From JAGGZI01 sp964399605 (GTDB lineage: Archaea; Aenigmatarchaeota; Aenigmatarchaeia; PWEA01; JAGHBM01): DNA of 32,967 nt. The stretch's first letter is position 1. Every line of letters starts with the position of its first letter. Below, piece by piece: positions 22,042 through 30,528 of the stretch. The translations under genes were made by a program, and so were the position numbers. The stretch spans positions 1 through 32,967 of the forward strand of contig CAYNRH010000004.1 in the NCBI GenBank assembly GCA_964399605.1, read 5' to 3'. The notes under the pieces are model-generated. The model was not told where the DNA came from, made no database searches, and saw nothing but the letters and a program-made list of their open reading frames with translations.

Positions 22042-23169
22042 ATGAATATCCCAAATATATCAAAAATAATAAGAAGTGAATTTCCAAAGATTGAAGCAAA
22101 TACAACAGTATCAGAAATAATAAGCATATTCCTTGATGGTTTTGAATCAGTTCCCGTGTTCGATAATGAAAAATTTCACGGAATAGTCTCAATAAATGAC
22201 TTGATAATCAAAGATTATGATGCGAAGGCAAAGGTAGGCAATATCGCACGAAAAAACATACCAAAGTGTAAAGAAGATATAAACTTCATAGAAGCTGCAA
22301 AATTATTTTTAAATAATGATATAAAAGCAGTGCCGATATTTTCTGGTGAAAATTTAACTGGATTACTACTTGAGAAAGATTTAATCAGAAACTCTAAATT
22401 AATTTTAAGCGAAGTTAATAAGACAACAAAAGATGTAGCCAACATGCCTGATATTATTTCAATAAATGATACCATCGGAAAAGCCAGAAAATTAATCAGA
22501 GACAACAAAATAAGTCGCATTCCCGTCATTGACGAAAACAGAAAACTGGTTGGCATAGTTGATTCCACAGATTTTCTGAAGACAATAAACCCAAAGAATA
22601 CTGATAAAGAAACCATAATGGGAGACGCAATGCCAGAACACAAATTATCAATAACAACAATAATGGACAAAATTCCATTAACTGTTGAAAACCATATACC
22701 ATTAAAAGATGCTGTAGAACTTATGGAGAAACATAATAAATCTTACGTGTTAATAACTAGTGAAAACGAGCCAATTGGAATAGTAACACCAAAAGATATA
22801 CTGGAAGTTATAGCATCTATGGAAGAGAAAAAAGGTGTCTATGTCCAGATAGCTGGACTTGACAATATTGAAAATTCCTTTGATAAAGAAAAAATAAGCA
22901 AAATGATAGAGGATTCAATACAAAAAATTGGAAAGATGTTTGATAATCTCGAATACATGTTTGTTCATATTAAATCGCAAAAAAACGAGGGGGGTGACAG
23001 ACTTTATTCAACAAGAGCAAGGATTTCAACTCCTCTTGGTCTTTTTGTAAGCAAAGCGTCCAACTGGAACCCCGTTGGAGCCATAAACGAAACACTGGAC
23101 AAATTGGAAAGGCAAATAATAGAAGAACGCGAGAAAAGAGTAACTGTAGAAAAGCCAAGAAACCCTTAG
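22042..23169 (+). CDS. Four-CBS protein with HPF/RaiA-like C-terminal domain
   Basis: About 375 residues from the ATG at 22042 (an in-frame GTG at 22033 overlaps the endA stop region). Four CBS repeats arranged as two pairs occupy about 1-260, visible as repeated SVPVFDNEKFHGIVSINDL, AVPIFSGENLTGLLLEKDL, RIPVIDENRKLVGIVD and SYVLITSENEPIGIVTPKDI segments. The last about 105 residues (VYVQIAGLDNIENSF, then FVHIKSQKNEGGDRLYSTRARI, then NETLDKLERQI) fit the beta-alpha-beta fold of ribosome-hibernation factors. CBS pairs usually sense adenine nucleotides, so this may be an energy-responsive ribosome-binding protein. CBS-containing ribosome dimerisation factors have been reported in Thermococcales; whether this is an ortholog is inference. 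Confidence 0.75.
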   Translation: MNIPNISKIIRSEFPKIEANTTVSEIISIFLDGFESVPVFDNEKFHGIVSINDLIIKDYDAKAKVGNIARKNIPKCKEDINFIEAAKLFLNNDIKAVPIFSGENLTGLLLEKDLIRNSKLILSEVNKTTKDVANMPDIISINDTIGKARKLIRDNKISRIPVIDENRKLVGIVDSTDFLKTINPKNTDKETIMGDAMPEHKLSITTIMDKIPLTVENHIPLKDAVELMEKHNKSYVLITSENEPIGIVTPKDILEVIASMEEKKGVYVQIAGLDNIENSFDKEKISKMIEDSIQKIGKMFDNLEYMFVHIKSQKNEGGDRLYSTRARISTPLGLFVSKASNWNPVGAINETLDKLERQIIEEREKRVTVEKPRNP

Positions 23170-24635
23170 GTGTTTTCAAAAAATTGTTCTATTTTATCTT
23201 TAAGTTCGCCTATCTTTACCCGTGGCTGTTTTTTTGTATCCCTGTCTCTTATTGTTACTGTATTGTCCTTAAGTGTGTCCGAATCTATGGTAATACATAA
23301 GGGAGTTCCTATTTCATCCTGTCTTGCATAGCGCCTTCCGATAGACCCGGAATCATCGTAAAAACAAACAAAGTATTTTCTGAGTTTATTGTAAACTTCA
23401 AATGCTTTTTTGTCCAAACCGTCTTTTTTGACCAGAGGAAAAACTGCACAGTCAAATGGAGCTATTTTTGGCGGCAAAAATAATACTGACTTGTCATCCC
23501 TTTCGCCATAAAAAAATTCCAAAAGGGCGTATATATTTCTGTCAATACCAAATGTTATTTCAATAACGTGTGGTATAAATTTTTCTTCATCATAAAAAAC
23601 CTCTTGTGACTTTCCAGAAAATTTCTGGTGTAACTTCAAATCATGGTCAGTCCGGTAGTGTATTGCAGCAACTTCTCCAAACCCGTTGAATCCCTCTGTC
23701 TCTAATTCAAAGTCCCAGTGTAGTTTATTGTAAAACGCTCTCTCCTCCTTTGACAATTCAAAGAACCTTATTTTTTCTTTGGGAATCTTCAAAATATCTA
23801 TATAGAATTTCTGTATTTGTGCCATATGAAAAACATAAAACTTCGGCAGTTCTAATTCTTTATTTGCTTCCTCACAAGACATTTCTCTGACTTTATCCCT
23901 GGAAGAAACCGGCATCAATCTTAACTTATAATCCATTATGTCTTCCCAGTCTTTATGCTCATCCACCTTTTCAGGGTTGAAAAATATCTGCAATTCGGCC
24001 TGCGTGAACTCTCTCATCCTATAAACACCCTGCCTTGGAGAAATTTCATTCCTGAACGCCTTTCCAACTATCGCCAATCCCATCGGCAGCTTCTTTCTGA
24101 GGGCATTAAATTCCCTGACAAAATTTATATAAGAACTCTGGGCAGTTTCCGGCCTTAAATATCCTTTTATTTTTGAATAAGGACCTATTTCAACTGGAAA
24201 CATGAGATTTATCTCACTAACTTCTCCCAGTTCACCTCCACATTTTGGACACTTTATGTTATGTTTCCTTATCAGTTCATTCAAATCTTCTTTGCTCAAC
24301 CCTTCAAATTTCTCATTAAGTTGCTTCTCCAAAATCTGGTCTGCCCTTTCAACAAAATTACATTTCTTGCATTTTGTAACCGGATCAGTGAAATGGTCAA
24401 AATGCCCCGACGCCTTTAAAACATCCTCTGGCAGTATTACTGATGTTGATATTTCGAAAAAATTTGAATCTAAACCTAAAAAGAATTTCCTCCATAGATT
24501 CTCAAATTTTCTTTTCATTAAAGTTCCCAGATGCCCGTAATCATAAAAACCTGCCAAACCACCATATATATCGGCACTCTGCCAAATAAACCCCCTTCTC
24601 TTCATTATGCTTTCAACTTTATCCACCCTGTCCAA
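23166..24635 (-). CDS. glyS: Glycyl-tRNA synthetase (class II)
   Basis: The product has about 489 residues from a TTG at 24635 preceded by AGGTGATTG; the GTG at 24644 lies within that site. The eukaryotic/archaeal alpha-2 type is recognised by RGFIWQSADIYGGLAGFYDYGHLG at the N-terminus. Cys pairs CKKC and CPKC follow, then motif 2 (GKAFRNEISPRQGVYRMREFTQAE), motif 3 (VIEITFGIDRNIYALLEF) and a C-terminal anticodon-binding domain. It charges tRNA-Gly. It is somewhat shorter than many archaeal enzymes. It converges with the CBS gene with a four-base overlap. Confidence 0.94.
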   Translation of the reverse strand: MDRVDKVESIMKRRGFIWQSADIYGGLAGFYDYGHLGTLMKRKFENLWRKFFLGLDSNFFEISTSVILPEDVLKASGHFDHFTDPVTKCKKCNFVERADQILEKQLNEKFEGLSKEDLNELIRKHNIKCPKCGGELGEVSEINLMFPVEIGPYSKIKGYLRPETAQSSYINFVREFNALRKKLPMGLAIVGKAFRNEISPRQGVYRMREFTQAELQIFFNPEKVDEHKDWEDIMDYKLRLMPVSSRDKVREMSCEEANKELELPKFYVFHMAQIQKFYIDILKIPKEKIRFFELSKEERAFYNKLHWDFELETEGFNGFGEVAAIHYRTDHDLKLHQKFSGKSQEVFYDEEKFIPHVIEITFGIDRNIYALLEFFYGERDDKSVLFLPPKIAPFDCAVFPLVKKDGLDKKAFEVYNKLRKYFVCFYDDSGSIGRRYARQDEIGTPLCITIDSDTLKDNTVTIRDRDTKKQPRVKIGELKDKIEQFFENT

Positions 24636-24685
24636 AACAATCACCTTTAATTTATTAAATAAATTAGATTAATAAATAGATTAAT

Positions 24686-25798
24686 ATGAAAATTGTGTTT
24701 TTTACAGATACATATAAACCACAGGTTAATGGTGTAGTAACATCTATAGAATTTTTTTCTGAAGAACTAAAAAAGATGGGCCATGAAATTTATATCTTTT
24801 GTCCAAAGGACAAGAAAATGCCAAAAGAAGGAAATGTATATACACTCAGGTCATTTAAGTTCAAATCTTATCCTGAGTACCGCATAGGAGTACCCTCAGC
24901 TAAAATTATGAAAATCATGAAGAGAATAAACCCAGATATTGTCCATATCCACGGTTTGGCATCAGTTGGATTAGCTGGCTTATCAGCAGCAAAATATATG
25001 AGAATTCCAATAATAATGACATATCATACGCATGTTATTGATTATACGCAATATCTATCAAAAAGGAAGTTCTTTGAGAAATATAACAAGAAAATGATTA
25101 AAAGATATATAAAATGGTTTTTCAATAAAGCAGATATAGTGATAGCCCCAAGCAATCCCATAAGAGACATTTTGATAGATTGTGGGATAAACAAGCCAGT
25201 AATTATTCTTCCAACAGGAATAAAAATAAAAAATATTGAAAAAATGAAAAAATTCAGGAAACCCACAATCCTTCATGTCGGAAGGATTGTAAAAGAAAAG
25301 GGAATTGATTCTATAATAAAAGCATTTGCTGAAATAACAAAAAAAATTGATGCTAGACTCATAATCACATCTGACGGGCCATATAAAAAAAATTTGGAAA
25401 AACTAATTGAATCCAAGAAACTTAAAAATGTGGAATTCACAGGATATATAAGAGAAAGAAAAATAATAGAGCTTTATAAAAAATCCCATGTTTTTGCCTG
25501 CGCATCCAAAACAGAAACGCAGGGCTTGGTTGTCCTTGAAGCAATGGCATACGGGTGCCCTGTTGTTGCTGCAAACTATCTTGGCTTTCGCGACTTCATA
25601 AAAAATGGTGAAAACGGATTGCTGTTTGATAAGGAATGGGAAATACCAGAAAAAATAATAAAAATTATAAAAGATAAAAAACTTAGAGAAAAAATAATAA
25701 AAAATGGGTATAAAACTGCCCAAAAGTACACAATTAAAAAATGTGCCAAAAGATTGGAAAACATATACAAATCATTGGTGAATAAAAATGAAAATTAA
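24686..25798 (+). CDS. Glycosyltransferase family 4
   Basis: The product has 370 residues. The N-terminal acceptor domain starts MKIVFFTDTYKPQVNGVVTS. This start and the later HIHGLASVGLAGL and TYHTHVIDYTQYL segments are those of GT4 diacylglycerol or phosphatidylinositol glycosyltransferases. The C-terminal donor domain has HVGRIVKEKGID and the ETQGLVVLE (EX7E) motif. The likely acceptor is a lipid and the donor a nucleotide sugar. No signal or membrane helix is visible, so it is probably membrane-associated. It overlaps the next gene by 11 bases, linking it to a UbiA-like protein. A TATA-like stretch sits just upstream and there is no strong binding site, so it is likely leaderless. Confidence 0.88.
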   Translation: MKIVFFTDTYKPQVNGVVTSIEFFSEELKKMGHEIYIFCPKDKKMPKEGNVYTLRSFKFKSYPEYRIGVPSAKIMKIMKRINPDIVHIHGLASVGLAGLSAAKYMRIPIIMTYHTHVIDYTQYLSKRKFFEKYNKKMIKRYIKWFFNKADIVIAPSNPIRDILIDCGINKPVIILPTGIKIKNIEKMKKFRKPTILHVGRIVKEKGIDSIIKAFAEITKKIDARLIITSDGPYKKNLEKLIESKKLKNVEFTGYIRERKIIELYKKSHVFACASKTETQGLVVLEAMAYGCPVVAANYLGFRDFIKNGENGLLFDKEWEIPEKIIKIIKDKKLREKIIKNGYKTAQKYTIKKCAKRLENIYKSLVNKNEN

Positions 25799-26792
25799 GA
25801 ATATTATATACAACAGCATAACAATGAGCATTCCAAACAATGTTTTTCAATATTTTCTTGGCGCTACATTATTTTTTATAATTTTTGGGAGCGTTGATGT
25901 TTTAAAATTAATTATAGGATTATCTGGATTCTTATTGTCTTATTCGTCTGTGTATCTTTACAACGATATAATTGACTATGAAGAAGACAAAAAACACAAA
26001 GAAAAAATTAAATGGAAGATTATAGCAAGAGGAGACCTGAGCAAAAAGACAGCAAAAAATTTAATATTGGTTTTCGTTGCTTTGGGTGTTCCGCTATCTT
26101 TTTTAGTAAATAAATTTTTTGGTATCATAGCAGTATTGCTAATACTACTCAATGTTTTACATTCATCGCCAAAAACCAAATTTAAGAAAAAGAAACTGGG
26201 GCTAATAAATTTAACAGTTATACAATTTTTAAAGTATTCTCTGGGTTGGTTTGCCCTGACTACGAACCTGTCAAAATTTCCCCTATGGCTTATATTGTGC
26301 TTTTCATTAACATACTCTTCAATATATTTTCTTTACAAACTCGATTTTAAAAAGAATCTTATAATAAAAAATAAAAAAACGTTTTTTTTATTTGGATTCT
26401 CGATAGCTTCAACCTTTTTCATTTCTTTGTTTCTTTATGAATTTGTACTATCGCTCCTTATGCTGTTTTCTCTGGGTGTTTTTTCTTTAAGTATAATTAG
26501 AAAATTTCAAACGCTTACAGAAAAAATAAACCTTAAATTTTTCATATTGCCATTGATATTATTTTCTTTTTTGATACTGACTTATCCAGCAGCATCTGAA
26601 ATTAATAACGATATGAAAACACATATAGAATCTTATGAAGATAATATAAGTTCAAAGGTTCCGCCAGAAATAAGAAGCGGCATTGAAAATCTCTCAGAAA
26701 TACAAGAGAAATATAAAAACCTTACGGAAGTAGAAAAGGAATTCAACAAGACACTGGAAAAAATAAAATCTAATTTATCAGAAGGGGAATAA
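25788..26792 (+). CDS. UbiA-superfamily prenyltransferase-like membrane protein
   Basis: The product has 334 residues with about eight hydrophobic segments. The first UbiA motif is clear: NDIIDYEED (59-67) followed by basic residues, within the typical YLYNDIIDYEEDKKH context. The second Asp-rich motif is weak, with only LDFKKN near 179 in the expected region. After the last membrane helix a hydrophilic coiled-coil tail (about 270-334) is attached, unusual for UbiA enzymes. UbiA proteins attach polyprenyl chains to acceptors or, in the DPPR-synthase branch, transfer phosphoribose to lipid phosphate. Given glycosyltransferase neighbours, a lipid-carrier role is plausible but unproven. Confidence 0.75.
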   Translation: MKIKNIIYNSITMSIPNNVFQYFLGATLFFIIFGSVDVLKLIIGLSGFLLSYSSVYLYNDIIDYEEDKKHKEKIKWKIIARGDLSKKTAKNLILVFVALGVPLSFLVNKFFGIIAVLLILLNVLHSSPKTKFKKKKLGLINLTVIQFLKYSLGWFALTTNLSKFPLWLILCFSLTYSSIYFLYKLDFKKNLIIKNKKTFFLFGFSIASTFFISLFLYEFVLSLLMLFSLGVFSLSIIRKFQTLTEKINLKFFILPLILFSFLILTYPAASEINNDMKTHIESYEDNISSKVPPEIRSGIENLSEIQEKYKNLTEVEKEFNKTLEKIKSNLSEGE

Positions 26793-26793
26793 T

Positions 26794-28236
26794 TTGAAAG
26801 GAAATTTCTTTAAAAAAGATGTTTTTATATTATTGGTATTTCTTTCATTGATTTCCATATTAATCCTCAGCCAAATTATTCAAAATGAGCATCCAATAGG
26901 AAATGATGCATATTTCCACTATTTTATGTCAAAATTAATTCTGGAAAATAATTTTCATCTACCAGAAAAAATACCTTACTTCTGGGATGGAATAAAGTTT
27001 GGTTATCCTCCGCTATTGCACTATATGTGTGCTTTTTTTGGATTGTTTTTTCCCTTAATAGAAATTTTTAGAATTCTCCCATTAATCTTGTTGATTAGCC
27101 TTCTAATATCAATTTATTTTGCATTTAAAGATAGCCACCCTGTTTTGGGAATTATGATATTTTTGATGATACCATTATCTTTGATGTTTTTATACACAGG
27201 TGTCTATGGAAGACCCCTTGGGTTTATTTTTTTATTTCTCCTTATATGGGCATTGAAAACATATACAAAAAGTGAAAATAAAAATTATCTTATAGCATCC
27301 TCCTTATTTTTTGGCATGGCAATTTTGTCTCATTTAACAACAGGTATAATGAGTTTCTTTATAATTTTGTATTTTTTAATAAAACTTTTCCATGAAAAAA
27401 GGGATTATAAAATAATTTACGTATTTTCTGGTGTCTTATTCGCTTTGCCATGGTTATTAACCATATTTGGTAGATATGGTATATTTTATTTCTTAGATGT
27501 ACTCAGTATGCATAGTTTTAGAAACTTATCTATATTAAGTGCATCTATAGGATTCGCTGCACTAATATATGACACATACAAAAATAAAATACCCAACTTA
27601 CTTACTCTGCTGTTTTTCTTTTCTTGTATATTCTTTTCTTATATTGGAATAATCGCATCTGTTTCGCTCATATTGGCAAAAATATTGTCTAAAAAATTAA
27701 AAATGTATAGACTTAAAAATATATCAATATTATTAATAATCACATTAATTGTTTTTTCTATTTACTTTCCTATGATATTAAAATTTATGGGTGGAATAAG
27801 ACCTACAATCAACCCTATGGAATCAGAAGCTCTAAAATGGATAAAAAATGATTCAGATATAAATAAAGCTATTGTCATATATTCTGATGCAAAAAATTTA
27901 AAATCTAATTCTTTTACAGCCTTTATAGATACTTTTATTGTTGGTAATGAGCATTATATTCCTCCAACAAGTCACATTCCTATATTGACCGAGAGGAAAA
28001 CGTATACATCATTTGCCTTTGAGTGGGACCTGGATAAAAAGAGAAAAGAATTTGAAATAGAAGCAGCAAAGCTCCCGTGTGCAAGGAACCTTAGAAAAGC
28101 TATGAAAGAGTATAATGTCACGGCAGACTATTTATGGTTTGATAAAGGAATGTATAAGGATTGCGTAACAGAAGAAACAACAAATTCCACGCTGGTTTTT
28201 GAAAACAAAAGAATTAAAATATTTAAGCTAAATTAA
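26794..28236 (+). CDS. GT-C-like membrane glycosyltransferase
   Basis: The product has 480 residues from a TTG. About nine to eleven hydrophobic helices fill residues 10-335. A C-terminal soluble domain of about 140 residues starts near GGIRPTINPMESEALKWI. The first external loop has HPIGNDAYFH (about 33-42), an acidic motif placed like the catalytic Asp of GT-C enzymes that use lipid-linked sugars. The SEALKWIKND segment also occurs in oligosaccharyltransferase-like and PMT-like proteins. No WWDYG-type motif is visible, so it is unlikely to be AglB itself. It follows the UbiA-like gene after one base. Probable role: adding or transferring sugars on the outer face. Confidence 0.65.
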   Translation: MKGNFFKKDVFILLVFLSLISILILSQIIQNEHPIGNDAYFHYFMSKLILENNFHLPEKIPYFWDGIKFGYPPLLHYMCAFFGLFFPLIEIFRILPLILLISLLISIYFAFKDSHPVLGIMIFLMIPLSLMFLYTGVYGRPLGFIFLFLLIWALKTYTKSENKNYLIASSLFFGMAILSHLTTGIMSFFIILYFLIKLFHEKRDYKIIYVFSGVLFALPWLLTIFGRYGIFYFLDVLSMHSFRNLSILSASIGFAALIYDTYKNKIPNLLTLLFFFSCIFFSYIGIIASVSLILAKILSKKLKMYRLKNISILLIITLIVFSIYFPMILKFMGGIRPTINPMESEALKWIKNDSDINKAIVIYSDAKNLKSNSFTAFIDTFIVGNEHYIPPTSHIPILTERKTYTSFAFEWDLDKKRKEFEIEAAKLPCARNLRKAMKEYNVTADYLWFDKGMYKDCVTEETTNSTLVFENKRIKIFKLN

Positions 28237-28261
28237 AATAAAGAAAGTTAGGAGATGGAGA

Positions 28262-29281
28262 ATGAGAATTAACTTTTTAATTGAGGAAACAGACTCCTCG
28301 TCGGAGCAAAATGGAATACTTAATGCAGCAACTAGGTTTGCAGAATCATTAAGAAAAAATGGTGTAGATGTTGATATAAATGGGAAGGGATATGATTATG
28401 ATATAATTCACACACATGTCCCTTCTCCTAAATATATTTACAAATTCAAAAAGGCCAGGAAGAAAGGAATAAAAATAATAACGCATGCACATACAACAGT
28501 GGAAGATGTTAAAGGAAGTTTCACCCTAACAGAAAATAAAAATGTCTTGAAAATACTGAAAAAATATTTAATCTACTTTTATAATCAAGGCGACCTTGTA
28601 TTGACGCCGAGCATATGGTCCATGAAAACCTTGAAAAGGGGTGGAGTTAAAACCCCAATAAATGTTATAAGCAACGGCGTTGATATAGAGAAATTTAAGC
28701 TCAATGAAAAAAAAGGAATGAAATTTAGAAAGGAATATGGTGTAAAAAGAGATGAGATAATTGTTTATTCCGTAGGTATGGTATTCTTAAGAAAAGGTAT
28801 AGACACCTTTAGGTTGGTTGCAAAAAAACTGCCGGATATAAAATTCTTCTGGATAGGAAAAAAATACAGGTCAATAAAAATAAACCCAATAAAAACTTAT
28901 AAGGTCTTCAATGGACTACCAGAAAACTGTAAATTTTTAGGATTTGTAGAAGACATAATCGGCGCCCATTCCGGAGGAGATATTTTCTTCTTTCCATCCT
29001 ATGTTGAAAACCAGGGAATAGTCATACTTGAAACTGCATCAATAGGCAAGCCCATAATTGTAAGGGATATACCTGTCTATAAGAATTGGCTATACCATGG
29101 TGAGAACTGCCTGAAGGGCAAAAAAACAGCAGACTTTGTAAAAAATATAGAAAAGCTATTGGGTGATGAAAGATTGAGGCAAAAACTGGTGAAGAATGGC
29201 AGAGAGCTGGCCGAGAAAAATGACCTTAGAAAGATAAGCAAACAGATGATATCCATCTATGAAAACCTTTTAAATTCTTAG
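28262..29281 (+). CDS. Glycosyltransferase family 4
   Basis: The product has 339 residues from ATG, with GGAG close upstream. The N-terminal domain is shorter than usual (HTHVPSPKYIYKF, then ITHAHTTVEDVKGSF). The donor domain carries VISNGVDIEKFK, VGMVFLRKGID and EX7E in ENQGIVILE. Within the cluster it is the second GT4 and probably adds a further sugar to the same glycolipid or glycan. It stops 23 bases before pheS. It is cytoplasmic or membrane-associated, and the substrate cannot be read from sequence. Confidence 0.87.
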   Translation: MRINFLIEETDSSSEQNGILNAATRFAESLRKNGVDVDINGKGYDYDIIHTHVPSPKYIYKFKKARKKGIKIITHAHTTVEDVKGSFTLTENKNVLKILKKYLIYFYNQGDLVLTPSIWSMKTLKRGGVKTPINVISNGVDIEKFKLNEKKGMKFRKEYGVKRDEIIVYSVGMVFLRKGIDTFRLVAKKLPDIKFFWIGKKYRSIKINPIKTYKVFNGLPENCKFLGFVEDIIGAHSGGDIFFFPSYVENQGIVILETASIGKPIIVRDIPVYKNWLYHGENCLKGKKTADFVKNIEKLLGDERLRQKLVKNGRELAEKNDLRKISKQMISIYENLLNS

Positions 29282-29304
29282 ATTTCTTAAAATAATATGA
29301 TAAT

Positions 29305-30528
29305 ATGTATGAGTTGACTGGTGAAGGGAAAAAATATCTTGAAAAGGGGTTGCCTGAGATAGTTTTATTGAAAGAAATAGAAAATGAAAATGAAATTAAA
29401 GAGTTGAAAAAGAAATTTCCAAACTTCAATATAGCTCTTCAATGGGCAAAGAAAAACAAATGGATTAAAATAGATAAAGGGAAGGTAATTCTTGTTAAAA
29501 AACCATCAAGATATGATATTAGTGAATCACTCAAAAGAATATCAAAAGGTGAGGATATAGAAAAAGAGCAAAGAGATATTCTCCTTAAGAGGGGCTTGAT
29601 TAAAGAAATTAGGGAAAGTATAGAAAAAAAAGCAAAGGAATTTATTGGGAAAGAAATCACAAATCTTGATCCATCACTGATAAAGACTGGCCTGTGGAGA
29701 AAAGTAAAATTTAAAAAATATAACGTAAAAGCCACGGGAAAGCCATTATATCCTGGAAAAATCCATCCATATCAAAAATTTATTTTGAATGTAAGAAGGA
29801 AGCTAATAGAACTGGGGTTCAAGGAAATGACCGGCCCAACAATAGAAACAGAATTCTGGAACTTTGATGCGCTCTTTCAACCACAGAATCACCCAGCAAG
29901 AGATTGGACAGATACATACTCCCTGAAAAATCCAGAGTATGGGGAACTGCCTGACAAAAAAATTGTGGAAGCTGTTAAAAAGTCACATGAAAAAAGCTGG
30001 AATTATGTGTGGGATGAAAAAAAGGCAAAAAAACTTATGCCGAGAGCTCATGATACTGCAATATCTCCAAGATATCTATCAAGAGGTGTTGAAGTTCCCG
30101 GAAAGTACTTCAGCCTTGTAAGATGCTACAGACCGGATGTTGTAGATACCAGCCACCTGATAGAATTCAATCAGCTTGGTGGATTTGTTATAGGGGAAGA
30201 TATGACACTAAAAAATCTTCTTGGAATGCTTAAGATGTTTGCAACAGAATTTGGAAAAGCGAAAGAAATAAAATTCTTTCCAGACTATTATCCATTTACC
30301 GAACCAAGCGTGCAAATAAGCATAAAAAATAAAAATCTCGGATGGGTTGAACTTGCGGGAGCGGGAATATTCAGAAGAGAATTAACAGAACCACTTGGAA
30401 TAAATGTTCCAGTAATAGCATGGGGAATCGGCTTGGACAGGCTCGCCATGTTTGCCCTTGAAATAAATGACATAAGGGAATTGTTTACAAACGATTTAAA
30501 GTGGCTAAGAAATTCAAAGGTGTTGTAA
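29305..30528 (+). CDS. pheS: Phenylalanyl-tRNA synthetase alpha subunit, short N-terminus
   Basis: The product has 407 residues, against about 470-510 in typical archaeal PheS. It opens at YELTGEGKKYLEKGLPE, which in homologs lies after a first winged-helix domain of about 60-80 residues; that domain is absent and no frame for it exists upstream. The class II core is complete: GPTIETEFWNFDALFQPQNHPA (motif 2 region), RCYRPDVVDTSH, FFPDYYPFTEPSVQ and motif 3 AWGIGLDRLAMF. It forms an alpha2-beta2 enzyme with PheT, encoded immediately downstream with no gap. It charges tRNA-Phe, whose gene also lies in this window. Confidence 0.93.
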   Translation: MYELTGEGKKYLEKGLPEIVLLKEIENENEIKELKKKFPNFNIALQWAKKNKWIKIDKGKVILVKKPSRYDISESLKRISKGEDIEKEQRDILLKRGLIKEIRESIEKKAKEFIGKEITNLDPSLIKTGLWRKVKFKKYNVKATGKPLYPGKIHPYQKFILNVRRKLIELGFKEMTGPTIETEFWNFDALFQPQNHPARDWTDTYSLKNPEYGELPDKKIVEAVKKSHEKSWNYVWDEKKAKKLMPRAHDTAISPRYLSRGVEVPGKYFSLVRCYRPDVVDTSHLIEFNQLGGFVIGEDMTLKNLLGMLKMFATEFGKAKEIKFFPDYYPFTEPSVQISIKNKNLGWVELAGAGIFRRELTEPLGINVPVIAWGIGLDRLAMFALEINDIRELFTNDLKWLRNSKVL

